Shown here in pieces: positions 50,379 through 62,664 of a DNA stretch of 64,000 bases. Position 1 is the first letter of the stretch. Each line of letters opens with the position of its first letter. This DNA is from Klebsormidium nitens. Lineage: Eukaryota > Streptophyta > Klebsormidiophyceae > Klebsormidiales > Klebsormidiaceae. The notes below the pieces were generated by a model, which saw nothing but the letters and a program-made list of their open reading frames with translations, was not told the DNA's origin and searched no databases. The stretch is from the NCBI GenBank assembly GCA_000708835.1, contig DF237088.1:112461-176460 (forward strand), read 5' to 3'. Position numbers and translations under genes: made by a program.

Positions 50379-53300
50379 ATGGCTCTCACTGGGGCAGCCA
50401 TGGAGGACGGAGCTCTCCCGATGCTCATTGCTCCGCCCGCCCTCTCGACTGCCCCGCTGGAGGTGCCCCATCGCCTGCTGATGGGCCCCGGCCCTTCCAA
50501 CGTGCCGGCCAGAGTGCTGGCGGCCGCGGGCCTACCGCTTTTGGGACACATGCACCCGCAGGTGAGACCCCTGAATACCTTCTCAAAATCTGACGACTTC
50601 ATGCACCGCGTTGGTCAGATCTATTGCGGTGCGTATTTGGTGCTATTTACTGGCTGTCTTGGGCCCAATGCAACGGCCAGGTGACTGGCCCCTGAAATGT
50701 GCACTTTCTATGCACCACATTGGTCAGATCTGTTCGAAGGAGTGTTTGACACTGTTTGCTGCGGGTTTGGGCTCTGCAGGCCAGGGGTGGTGCCACCTTG
50801 GACCACTTCTGAGCAGCAATGCCGCCAGCAAAGGCTCTCTTTCCTGCTCTTCTGAAACTCTGCCCAGGCATACATTTGCAAGATCTAGGCTCCTGATTGA
50901 CTCCTTTTCTTGAGAGACAAGTATGCATGGTGCGAACGAGTATTTGCTCACTTGCCGGTTCCGGGAAGTCAACCCACTTAAGGGAGCCGGTGTGGTAGCG
51001 CCAGTTCGCTAGCTGTTAGGCAGATGTGGCCTCGATCTGCGTGCCAAGTATTTGAAATGCCACCACTGAGATTGAAGGCTACATGTGAAGGCTACATTAG
51101 ACAGCTTTTTCTTTCCTCAAGCAACTTGCAACCGACTTGCAAAGTTGAGGACTTGGTTGTTGGTAAGTGTTGGCCACGCCTGCGATGGTTGCTAGTTGTC
51201 GAGCTCTGACTGTTCCTGTCCAGCACTCCGTAGCCAGTTTGCAAGCGAACGGTCCTCTTTCTCCCGGTTCTAGTTCCTCAGCCAGCTGTCATGGAGAGGC
51301 AGCTAGTGCCAGTGGTCCCATCACTTGGCAGATTCCACATTCACTGCCTGCTCCATAACAATCAGTTGTTCCATACTCAAGAAGTGCTTGTTGTCGTCTC
51401 ATACGCCCAACACATGTATTTGCTCATTCACAAGGTGCACAACGCCCCTTAAAGCGATCAGCTACTGGATATAATCTTCAACTCCCTCTCTTGGAGAAGT
51501 CTCTTTGAAGTCAAGGGAAGCACTCAGGGTTTTCGCCTACCTTTCAGTTCTGAATATCTTCATTCCATCTCCGGCAGTACCTCAAGATCATGGACGAGTG
51601 CCAGGCCTGGCTGCGCTACGCCTTCCAGACGACCAACGAGCTCACGCTCGCAGTCAGCGGCTCAGGCCACGCCGCAATGGAGGCCGGCATCGCCAACCTC
51701 GTGGAAGCGGGGGACCCCGTTCTAGTTGCCGAGAACGGGCTCTGGGGGGAGCGCGTGTCCGACATTGCGGACCGCTATGGGGCGGAAGTGAAGACGACGA
51801 AGGTGGCGGGGGGGGAGGTATTCACACTGGGGCAGATTGAGGAGGAGCTGCGCAGGCACCGGCCGAAGCTGCTGTTCCTGTGCCACGGGGACTCGTCGAC
51901 AGGGGCGCTGCAGCCCTTGGTGGGCATGGGGGAGCTGTGCCACAAGTACGGGTGAGTATCAAGGGCCAAGCGGCTTAAGTTACAGAGAGTGGTATCGCAG
52001 GTTCAGTTATATTCCAGGGTTAGCGTCGACTTGGATTGAGGACAACTGTAGCATGGGGCTGGATAATGTTGGGAAAGGCAGTGAGCATTGTACATGCTCA
52101 GCCGCAATCATGCGCGTGCGAGCTGCAGTCCTTCTCTGCAGAAGTGGGCTCCTAGCTCGGGGTGCAATCATGAGCGATGCGAGCGAGTATCTACCTTCCA
52201 GAACTGCTGCCTCCGAAAACACCCACTACTTTGGTCCGATCGTGTGGTTTGGATAAACTGCGTTTTCTGATGGCTCCGCCGGCATCTCTGCAGGTGTCTG
52301 CTCTTTGTCGACTGCATCACCACGATCGGGGGGGTGCCCGTCTTCATCGACAAGTAAGGCGTTTGAAAACTACGCGTGATCAGTGTCTGGAGCCTGCTTG
52401 GTAAAAGAATTTCGAGAACGATTGAACGCTCTTCCTGTGAAGGTGCAATCGCCGACGGCGTGCTATCACCATGTCGATGTTGTATTCAGTAGAACCACGA
52501 GTCAGATGGTTTAGCAACTCTGTTTTGGTTCCAATGGATGCCTCACAGTCTCTCTGCACAGTTGGTCCTTTTCCCCAGATCGCAGGGAAAAATCAGTATC
52601 AATAACCGGCCTTCTTACGTGACACAGACTGCCGAGTTCTTTCCCAATAATTTCCCTGACCAGCCGCAAATACTCATCGGCTCTGACACTTCTTACCTTT
52701 CCAGATGGGGCATCGACGTTGCATACACTGGCGCACAAAAGGTGTTGAACGTGCCCCCTGGTGCGAGCCCCATCACGTTCAGCCCGCGGGCTGTCCAGAG
52801 GATTGCATCGCGGCACTCCAAAGTCGGGAGCTTCTACTTGGACATGACCCTAGTGGGCCGCTACTGGGGTGTAGGGGGCCCGCGGATCTACCATCACACG
52901 GGGCTGGTAAGAACGCCGACAGAAGGTCGGACTGCTGACTTCGCTTGAGGAGGCGTCTGAATTTATCTGCCGTCGCTGCTGAGACACACAAAACAAAGAT
53001 TCCAGAAGGCCTGCGTGCAGGGCAGTTCTTTCGTGCTGCTTGATTGGAAGCTCCTCCTCACAGGTTGTTTCCCTTTGAACTCGTTTCCAAGTTCGGAGCT
53101 GGCAGCCTTGGCCACCGCGCCTCCTTGTGCAAGTTCCTGCTACACAAGACCGACCTCAACTTTATCCTCGGCACTTCACTCCGTGACCTCTGAAACTTCT
53201 TTCAGGTCACGCTGCTTGTCTGACGTCACCCTCTTGTTTCCCGCCCCGTCCCCAGATCAGCAACGTGTACGTGTTGCGGGAGGGCCTCGCCCTGTTGGCT

Positions 53301-54155
53301 GAGGAGGGCTTGGAGGCGGCCTGGGCGCGGCACCGCCAGAGCGTCGACACGTTGCACGCGGGGCTGGAGCGCATGGGCCTGCAGCTCTTCGTTAAAGAAA
53401 AGGCCCACCGACTGCCCACCGTGAGTGCTGCCGGCCGAACTCGAACTTACCGTTTCTTCGCTTTGCGGCTGAATGTTCAACTGCTATTGAAGGATGGAAG
53501 GTAAGCAGGGACTGTGACAGAATCATGGACTCAGTGAGATGACTCCAAACTATGGTCCGAGTTGCCAGGCCGCGATTAATAGCGTTGCTTGCTGGTGTCG
53601 CGAGCGGCTTGGTGCGACCTCCCAAGGAAGGTGGCTCATGTACAAGTTTCTTCTTAGCGCCATTTTGGCAAAAGGCTTCGTTCGCTTTATTGCCATGCTG
53701 TCCGAGGGGCTCTGATATCCTTCTGTCGACGCCGTTAGGGGGACTTCAGCCTCGACGCGAAATGCTTGTGTCTCTTCCATCAATCTGGCCAGGAGTTACA
53801 GCAGTGAGGCGGTCTCCTTATTTACTCGCAGTCCGTTTCTCAACGTCCGACTTCTGTCACACTTTCACGTCCACGTCCGCATGTCCTGAGCGTCAAAGCT
53901 TGACTTCAGTCGCATTGGCTGTGCCAGGTGTCGACGGTCTGCGTGCCGGCCGGGGTCAAGTGGGACGCCGTTTCCAAGTTTATCATGGAGAAATACTCGA
54001 TGGAGATTGCGGGCGGGCTAGGCCCGACGGCCGGCAAGGTGTGGCGGATCGGCCTCATGGGGGCCAACGCCAATCCCGCCAACGTCACACTCGTCCTGGC
54101 CGCCATGGAGGACGCATTGCGCCACGTGGGCTTCCTGAGACGGTCTGCGTTGTGA
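50379..54155 (+). CDS. AGXT: Alanine-glyoxylate / serine-pyruvate aminotransferase (animal AGXT type)
   Basis: Class V PLP enzyme that converts glyoxylate plus alanine to glycine plus pyruvate, and may use serine; a photorespiratory or glyoxylate-detoxifying role is likely. Six exons join in phase: 50379-50561, 51578-51951, 52294-52353, 52705-52906, 53256-53420 and 53928-54155, giving ~403 residues. Motifs: [62 protein letters not shown], the PLP lysine in [15 protein letters not shown], and [20 protein letters not shown]. The wording is much closer to animal AGXT than to the plant peroxisomal SGAT (AGT1). The C-terminus, RRSAL, is at best a weak PTS1. An earlier in-frame Met at 50286 would add 31 residues ([19 protein letters not shown]) that could be a mitochondrial presequence. 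Confidence 0.95.
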
Positions 54156-55482
54156 GACTTGCGGATGTACCAAAAGTCTATAAAGGATGGACTATTGTCC
54201 ACGGTTTTAGATAGCGATGGGAAATGTGAGCCCCTCAGCAGGTGCTCGTAAAAGTCATTGGTTGTGGGCAGCACGTATTGATTTGGGACGCCGTATTGGC
54301 GTCCCTGAGTTGGCCGAAATGAAAGGTCCAGGGCGACAGGAAGCGGCCCTGGATGGGTCTGAGCTTGTCGGATTTGATCGTTTTGTGTAAGGAACAAACC
54401 TTAGTTTAGGCGTATTTGAGACGCCTTCATTCTGCGGATGGAGGCGACTGCCAGCCAGACGGTCAGTAGAAAAATGAGTGACCCACGGACCATTAGCCCG
54501 GCACTGATTGAAAACAAGTCAACGCCAACCATGAAAACCATTTGTGACACTGATTGCAGTTATGAAAATGACTTGGTGAAAATAATATGTCGTTAGGTAG
54601 CTTCAATATTTCTTATAAGCAGCAAGGTGATATGCATTACGATTAATGCAAGTGCGCCGCATTTATACCATATAGATCCATTCTGGCCCCATTGACCACA
54701 TCCTGCAGTACATGGGCTGCAGGCTGGCTCGTGAAATGTTTGACTGCATGCATGAAATGCAACATCGATCCACTAAGTTCCAAATGGCGGTTCGGCGGCT
54801 CCGGGTTCGACATGCCAGTCCAGTATGTATACTGGAGTGAATGATTGTGGGCGGCTGGACTGTGGTAACTCCAATATGTCGGGGTCGAAGATAGAGCTAG
54901 GACGGTGGCTGATTGCCGGGCTCTGGCCTCCGGCGCGCCGCCTGCAGCATTTGCTCCATAGCATCTTGTGGCAACGGTCGCGATACTGCTGGCGCAGGCG
55001 CCTCAGCACGCCCGCAGTTATATGTATACATTGCCGTGTTCATGAGTGTTTCGAGTTCAAATATGTCCACATAGAGCTTCCATATGCGTCGCTTACTCCG
55101 AGCCCTGCTTCGCCTGCATCAATCGTAATGCATTGATTGCCGCAAGTCACCGGTCCGTGTACAATACAGATCTTCAAAACCATTCCTTCGACTTCAGGTC
55201 ATAGAAGAGCAGCTTGTCTAGACCAGTTGCTCTCAACTTGGCTTGAAATCTGAAACTGGCAGAGGTAATGGCTTTGCCTCTTAGCCAATTTTGATACAAA
55301 TCTTCTGTACATCATATTACACTTACAGATTCCCACCTCACCTTGCTGAAATGACTTTCCACGAAAGGGCAGGCCGCTGCCCCACATGCTAACAAGGTGG
55401 ATGGCAAAGCTCTTGAATTAACCTTGTTGCATCCCCGCAAGCTCTATCGGGAACCGCAGCCCCTCTCTCCATGCTCGTCCCG
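54156..55482. other. Convergent intergenic region
   Basis: Stop-to-stop spacer of ~1.33 kb. 54550-54750 is AT-rich with TGCATGCATG words. Open frames at 53906-54397 (-) and 54825-55136 (+) show no family features. Presumably 3' UTRs and spacer. Confidence 0.5.
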
Positions 55483-57054
55483 CTAGCTGGCCGGCGCCGA
55501 GATGCTGTCAAGCCGGCGCGCGGCCACCGTGAACCAAAAAAGCAGCGTTGCTTTCATGGCCATCACCCGCACCTGCTGCAGCGTGAGCGTGCCGCTGCAC
55601 TGCACCGCACGCTGACCCCCCTCGATCCTCGTCTTTGCAACACTGACCTCGCTTGACGGGCCCCCTACGCTGGCCAGCGGTGCGTCCGCGGTGCTTACCA
55701 GGGGACAGGATAGATGCTCCAGGGGATGGGCTAGGCACTGAAGTGCACAATTCTCGATGGTGAGGCGGCCGCCCTTGTGTAAGAGACAGCTGCCCAGTTC
55801 AGCCCGGACGGTCAGGTTGGCGAGGCGGCTGTTGGCATGGAAGATGAGCGCGCTATCGCTGCCACGAGTGCAGGAGAGGACGGTGTCGTCCTGGGAGCGG
55901 CCGCCGCCCACCTGGCAGGAACGAAGAGTCCTGGTTGGAATATTGCCAAGCCAGAGAAGAGGGTCAAAAGTTAAGTGGCGATTTGATGACGGAAACGCAA
56001 GTTACTAAAAGTAGAACATAAGTATCAATGCTTCGAAGGACAAGGGGGTGACTGGACTGACATAGATACTGGTAGATGACTTGGTATTACTCACCCGTCG
56101 GCAGGCCCTCGCACCTGGGGACCATACAAAAAAGTCGCTTGATGGGCCGACGGGCAAGATGCGTGCGTCAAATCAATAAGAACGGACCTCCGCCCAATCA
56201 GTCGCGTTTTGGCCCGATCTAAGACATATGGATTTCCTACTTAACAGGACAGGCATTTTATGGGCTAAGTCGTCGATGAGATACTTGACCACCGCAGAAT
56301 GTCCCCAACAGTAAGGTTAGGCCACAATATCCAAGTCCAAACAGTGCGCGAGACTTACCAGGCACAGGGGTTTGCTGATCCTCAGGTTGGACGCCCGATG
56401 TTTCTGCCCTGGGGCAATCTCGATAGTATCACCCGGTCTTGCTGCCGCCACTGCTGCATCCAACGTCCCAAAGACGGCAAGGTCGTTCTCTGATGGCTGT
56501 AGTTGTGGCCCCACCCTTAGCCACATGCGGGGATCGCTGGCCAAACCATGCCACCGCTTACATACCCTGGTGGCGGCGAAACGGTCTGCAGGGGCACAAT
56601 GAAACAGTCAGTGGCTGTGCCCAAACCATTATGGGCTCGAATATGTTTCCTCGTATCAGCAGACAGACTGTAGCACCGTAAAGATCTAGAAGGAGTCAGC
56701 TACATCTTGAAGCTTACCAGAGAACTACAGGCACTGTGCTATCATCTCCACGGCCCTCAAATGCCACACCCATGTCACCTAATGTTGAAGTGCGCCCGCC
56801 TGCCGACGTCATAGTGGGAAAAAGAGGCATCAGCAACAGCAGAACGAGAGCAACACAAACTGCCCGGTTGAGTATACTCAACCAGCTGCCAAACGCTCAC
56901 CGGGCATAGGTGATAGGAACGCAAAGATCTTGAGGAGGCAACCATCATCGAGGGCGTCGATCAGCGTCTGCGGCTGTGTTGCCCAGCAATCAGATGCAAC
57001 AAAATCACATCTAGCTCGTTTGACACTCACGGGGGCACCTGCCTCCCCGCCCAT
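55483..57054 (-). CDS. SKIP5: SKIP5-type F-box protein with beta-helix
   Basis: F-box adaptor of an SCF ubiquitin ligase. Three exons join in phase: 56901-57054, 56359-56585 and 55483-55911, giving ~269 residues, the family's usual size. The F-box is LIDALDDGCLLKIFAFLSPM, then DRFAATRVCKRWHGLASDP and MWLRV. A pectate-lyase-like right-handed beta-helix follows: FGTLDAAVAAARPGDTIEIA, RASNLRISKPLCLVGGG, CTRGSDSALIF, LANLTVRAELGSCLLH, GRLTIENCALQC and LEHLSCPLVSTA. The helix probably binds the substrate, which is unknown. A longer frame starts at 57156, but the Met at 57054 (MGGEAGAPVSV) agrees with the family's short N-terminus. The gene is head-to-head with PIRL, ~0.57 kb start to start. Confidence 0.92.
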
Positions 57055-57623
57055 CACCACCAATGCTTTGAGGAGAAAGTAGGTCTCAGGTATGGCCTGA
57101 TGCCCCTCTATCTCTTCCACTGTCAGACTAGCAATGGCATGAAGCGACAGCTCCACCGACGACCGAGTGCCCAGGAGTGGAATTCACCTGATTATCATTG
57201 TGCGCGCAGCATCCATTGGCATGGGTCTAGTGACCGATTGGGGGTGCCAATCTACTCAAATCTGAGCCCCCCCGCCGTGGAGGGGAACGATCGTGCACAG
57301 GCCTTGTCCGGGCGATGCCGACATATAAAAGGTTATAAAGTACGTAGATCTACTCAAAGGTACGATGTCAACAAGGCCTCTCTGAGAAGCAGGACCTGGG
57401 GCCTGCAAACCAAGTGCATGCCGCCCTGCCCAGCAAATGCCAAACGCAGACCACACCTGTCGTAGCTTGTAAGTTGTATCATCGCAATTTGCATGGTTTT
57501 CAGGAGAGGAGACTCTCCTCTCCTGTGAGCTGTGCATTCTACACTGTACTATGAAACAGAGGCTAGAGCACAACAGGGCGTCCTTCGAACCGCTTTGAAT
57601 GCTTTGACTGAAGGGAAGTTGCA
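57055..57623. promoter_or_regulatory. Divergent promoter region, SKIP5 / PIRL
   Basis: The shortest start-to-start spacer in the window, ~0.57 kb. A palindromic GAGAGGAGACTCTCCTCTCC stretch lies at 57510-57529. No clear TATA box seen. Confidence 0.5.
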
Positions 57624-60600
57624 ATGGGGGGCAGTGATCCTCTTCTTCAGCATCTGCTGCAGCAGCAGGCAGCGCTTCCTCGCCGCCCCAGCCCTGCTGA
57701 GCTCCAAGCCGCACGCCAAGGCATTGCAGCAATTGACCAGAGACTGGCCACCAACCTGGAGGAGCTGCTGGCGCAGCTGCCCCCTGATGGCATTGACTCT
57801 ACCAACTTCAAGAAGCTTCAGGTGATTTACTGGATTTTACAGCGGAACGACAACAGAGTTTCTTGCACTTAGTTGCGGTTTATCCTAGCTCTGACATCCG
57901 TCCACCTGTGACAGAGGGTCTGAGTTGGACGTCACAATCAGGTCAATTGCTTTGGCTTTATTTAGCTCCAAGGGATGATTGTTTGCAGCATTGGAAAAGT
58001 GACTTTGCTGCCCCTTCGCTAATCTGTGTGCCTGTATGCACGTTCCTTTTGGTGGATCGTAGGCTGACATTGCATGCAGTGTTCTTGGGGTTGACATGCT
58101 CAGTCTTCTTAAAATGGGCGTTGTTCACTGTTGGGGATCCCCCTGGCATTACGGGCTTAATGACGTTCCCTCATGCCATTCCCTCTTCCCCTGTATCAGT
58201 CCGTGCGAATTGATGCCCTTCTTGAGACCCCTCGATACTGGATTGGGGCCTCTTTGGAATGTACTGAAAGATGCCCCTTGCATGCAGGCTCTGAAGGAGG
58301 ACTCCGCTCGCAAGACCGCCGACGCAGAGCGTGCGCCTCTGCAGGAGGTTCTCGACCTTGATGCGCAGCACCAGCACTACCAGCGCCTCATCGCCCAGGA
58401 AGAGGAGGCTCTGGTCAGCCAAACCCGTGCAAAGCCCGGGGCTAACCAGCCTGAGCCCTCCGGCAGTCAGAGTTTGGCCAATCAGGAGGAGGCGCGGACC
58501 ACCAAGCTGCTGCAGGCGATTCAGAGGGCGCAGGAGAAGAGCTCGAAGAGTCTGGACTTGAGCGAGGGCTTCCAGGGCTCCCTGACGTGGCTGCCGGAAT
58601 CGCTGGGGCACTTGACGGAGCTTACAGAGTTGGACATATCGGGGCAGCAGCTGCAGGTGAGGGGAAAGCTAATTGCACTGAGGAGAGGGGTTCCGGGTCG
58701 CTCCTTTCCATGTTTGCACAGGCTGATTGTCGAGAAGCCAGAAGTCTGCGTTCCTACGAACGTTGTTGAAACTCTTTGTTCGCAGCATCTGCCTCTTGAG
58801 ACCATCCGCTTTTAGCCTTTTCCTGCCACAAGAAGAGGTTTGCAATGAGGACGATATCTGGCTGGGCTACCTTCCCTCAGAACTTTGTTTGGACCGTTTT
58901 CCGAGAGCTTTGTGAGGTGGATAGCGGGTCTTATATTTAACAATATGGGGAATCTCTGTGGCCCCTCCCTGCAGACAATTCCGGAAGCGTTGGCCGGCCT
59001 GTCCGGGTTGCGTAGCCTGAACCTGCGGTCCAACAAGCTGCGTGCGCTGCCCGACTCCGTGGGGCTGCTGACAAGCCTCACTTCCCTGGACGTGTCAAGC
59101 AACGACCTACACGACTTGCCCTCCACATTGGGCCGGTGCAGGCAAGTCTCCGTTCTGCTTCTGCTAAAGAGTGACCCGCGAGCTGCATCTGCCCCCGAAA
59201 TATCACATTATTGGTTCTCCAAACCAGATTAACAGCTCAACTTCTTAACTCCCTTGATTTCTCAGTAGACGGTAGAGTTAGATTGCCGTACAGACCGCAT
59301 TCTGTCGCAGATCTTTCATTCAAAATTGTGGTTCATAAATCGTTGGTGACATTGTCCATTCCGTAGTTCTCAGCCGGGACGAGGACTGGTTATTTTCGTC
59401 TCCGACTCCTTCGGCAGCAATCATCTCGTGGGAGAAAGTTTGTCTGATAGGCGCGCTTGACTGCACAAAGGGCCTCAAGGCTTCGTCCCTCTGTTTGCAG
59501 CTCCCTTGAGGTGCTCCTTCTCGACTTCAACCAGCTGCCGGCCCTCCCCGAGGCCCTCTTCCACGACCTCCCGAACCTGCGCCGGCTGTCGGCCCACCTG
59601 AACAAGCTGCGCTCACTGCCGGCCTCCATCGGACGGCTCTCTTCGCTCGAGGAGTTGGACGTGCACTTCAACCAGCTGCAACACATCCCGGACGAGATCG
59701 GCGCTTGCCGCAGGCTACGCGTTCTGAACCTGAGCTCCAACTTCGCTTCGCTCGAGCGCGTGCCTGACGAGATTGGGAGTTTGGTGGTTCTGGAGACGCT
59801 GGACCTGAGCAACAACCAGCTGGACACGCTGCCGCTCTCCTTCGGCAGGTAAGGACTTTTGACGTCTGGATTCTGTCAAGTTGGCGGCAAAGTTCGCGGA
59901 GCTTCGCCTATTTTCATTGGTGCGTCGGAGGCCACACTGAAGTCATGGAAGGAAAGCATAGGCTTCGGTTGGCCAACGTGGACATATGCCGTGGTCATGC
60001 CCAGGCGGACGGCCTCGGTCAACGTGAGGAAAAGCCGTGGAGCTACAAGGCTCTCAGTTGGCCACTCGGAGTCTATGTTCTCTCAGCATCATGTCAGACA
60101 CAGCTAGTGTGGCGTCCCCGCACACGAAAGTTTGTCTGGTTCCTTTCTAGTAAAGTCCTTTCTGCCTCCTAGCTTATCTCTGCGGGTTCTTGCGAGCAGC
60201 TTCAGAAATGAATGTCCGTTGTCATTGGTTTGTACAAACGGCCAGGTTGGCAGGATTGTGCATAAACTGGCTATCCGGGATTTGTACAAGCTCTCAGTTC
60301 CGTCGTTCGTCCTTCCCTGCCCCTTGGCAGGCTGCGCAAGCTTCGAACGCTGCTGCTGGAGGGTAACCCGCTGAAGGACCCCCCCAGCCCGATCGTCACC
60401 AAGGGCGCGCAAGCAGTGGTCGAGTACCTGGCGCTACAGCAGCGATTAGCAGAATCTGCGGAGCAGGGGGGTGCCGCTTTTGGATGGTTCAACGGCTGGC
60501 TGGGAGGGGTGGCTGGGTTAGGGCTGGTGGAATGGCTCCAAGGTTTGTTGGGGGGGGTCAACCGGATGCTGACCACTTCAACGGGGGCCTGGCTGCTGGG

Positions 60601-60667
60601 GTGGACTCAGACCCCCGGCCCGAGAAGGATCCAGGAGCCGGAGGGGAGACCGCTGGAAGAGTTGTGA
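57624..60667 (+). CDS. Plant intracellular Ras-group-related LRR protein (PIRL)
   Basis: Cytosolic leucine-rich-repeat protein of the plant PIRL class, related to animal SHOC2/SUR-8. Five exons join in phase: 57624-57821, 58288-58656, 58975-59141, 59501-59848 and 60331-60667, giving ~472 residues. The N-terminal ~125 residues are a Gln/Ala-rich helical region. About ten LRRs follow, from SLTWLPESLGHLTELTELDI through LRSLNLRSNKLRALPDSVG and LEELDVHFNQLQHIPDEIG to LRTLLLEGNPLKDPPSPIV, typed by the Ras-group LxxLPxxIGxLxxLxxLxLxxN pattern. The tail VEYLALQQRL, then a Gly/Trp-rich end (FGWFNGWLGGVAGLGL), is also typical. Intron 3 has a GC donor (TGCAG|GCAAGT). The specific partner, possibly a small GTPase, cannot be read from sequence. 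Confidence 0.93.
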
Positions 60668-62664
60668 GGGGCCCGGAGAGGGCGGATGTGTCTGAGAGAA
60701 ATCGTTACATAAGCATAAGTGGTCTGAAGGAGCTAGCGGGTGTGTGGCACTTTGCAAAACGTATCAAAAGTCACAAATGTTGTATCATACTAGAAGCGGG
60801 TCGTTCTGGATGTACATTATTACTAGTGGTCTTGATACACTGCTTGGCTATCAAACTTGTACAGCTTTTCTCGAGTCTTTTGTCGTTCAATTGCAAACTA
60901 GAGGCCTCATGACCCTTTGTTCGTTACACTAGGCGCACTCTTTTGGGCAAGTTGCATGGCCGCGTCACAAGAAGAGAGCGTTAAACATACAATTGAGAGG
61001 TTGTCGCATGATATTGCTGGAATGGGCACACGTGACATTGGTACCAGCAGGAGGACTCGATGTCAAAATGCATGGTCTTGGATTGTTAATGTTTGCAAAC
61101 ATCTCAGAACATTGACTTTACAAGTGGACAACTAGGTAAACCTTCCATTATCTACACGGGACTTTGCATGCCACGGTCGATCCAATACTTATCTGTGCAA
61201 CATCTCAGCCGGCTTGATGGCATATATCTATCGGCTCATAAGACATGCCACCTTAATTTGTCATGCAAATAGCTGCTGTCAATGCAATCGGTTGGCAGGT
61301 CCTGTATATATAGAAAATGATTGCGCTCCCCTTCGCGAGTTATTTCGCAATTCCATGCACATGTGGTCATGCGGTCATCTGCTAGCAATCTCTTTGCTCA
61401 TGAATCGACGTACACATGCACTGGCACTGTTGTTATCCCGAGCATAGGTATGCGATTACTGTACACAACAACTGATGTCATGGTGCTGCCAGATGGTAGC
61501 AAGATGCAGGGGCGATGCCATGCAGACTCAAAACAACATCAGAAAGTACTCTGCTACTCAGCACTGCAGCCGGGTAAGCTGCACATTCTCCAATGCGTCC
61601 CACAGTTTTGCATTCTCGCAGTCAAGGATTTCATGCAACTCTTCATCTGCCGGACTTGCACCACCATGAGAGGGCATCTTGTACCTTTGCATACTTGCCG
61701 CAGTTGGTTTGACTTGCTGCATTTTGGTGCCCAAATACTGGCACGCGAAAATTGAGTTTGCCTGGTGCTTATAGTCAAGAGGGGGCAACACTTCCTCTTG
61801 CATGAGCGAGCATGCTTGCAGCCGCAGAACCAAAGCAACTTCCCTCATAAAGATAGCAGAATCAAAGTACACGGACAATCAGCACAAAAAGCTGTAATCT
61901 CCTTCCCAATTATCAGTAAACCAAGCAGCATGCCTTGATATCCTCTAACAACCTAGGACATTTAGCTTCCAGTATAAGGTTGCCGGCTCAGCCCAGGCAG
62001 CTGCACATGCCATTATCTGAAGCTTGCCAAAGATCGACCACCTCAAATCGCAGACTCCAGCAGGCTGCTGTGTCCAAAATCAGGAGCCAAGGAAAAAGGC
62101 TACGGGCTTGCTAACTCAACCTGCTTGAATTGAGCAAAGACTCAGTCAGGTTGACAATCAAGAGCCTGGACACACTGAAGTTGAGTGTTCTTCTAACATC
62201 AGGTGGGGGCTTCAATTGTTGTTGACACAAGTAGCCCTCTAGCAAGGGATGGCCCAGCCACCTTTTCTATGAACGCAGAGGCAAGATTCGAGATCAAGTG
62301 GCCTTGACAAGCAGCACGAGCGGATCATAGTAGACATGTTGAGAACCTTGAGAAATGCAGGATGATGTTGACAACTCGCTCACTAATAGGAATGCAAGAT
62401 GGTATTGACAACTCGCTCACTCATAGTAATTGGCAAGTCGTTCTGTAGCTGCATTCAAAAAATTACCGGTCTGTCTGCACTAGCATGCTGATCGTCCTAG
62501 ATTACATCTATACAGTGTTTGGCGACTCAAGTCCCCTCTACCTCTTATTTTTACCCTCTTCTTCAGTGGGTTTACGTTACCTGGATAAGAATGCTCAACA
62601 CGCCCCTGCCTTCCTCTGACCCCAGTGCAATCCGTCCCAACTCCCCACCTACTTTCTTGTCCAC
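60668..62664. other. Long convergent intergenic region
   Basis: The largest gap in the window, ~2.0 kb. It is AT-richer than genes, with TATATA near 61303 and many TTGCATG and CATGCAC words. Overlapping frames of 60-144 codons at 60917-61878 lie on both strands without recognisable protein. A 37-bp direct repeat is near the right end. Confidence 0.5.
62354..62427. repeat. 37-bp imperfect direct repeat, two copies
   Basis: Adjacent copies at 62354-62390 and 62391-62427 share TTGACAACTCGCTCACT and differ at about five positions. They lie ~240 bp downstream of the BIC-like gene's stop, perhaps within its 3' UTR. Confidence 0.85.

Noticed and set aside
61321-61878. Overlapping frames of 94-144 codons on both strands
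   Set aside because: Both strands are open together, the codons are unpatterned, and no splice partner was found; treated as intergenic.
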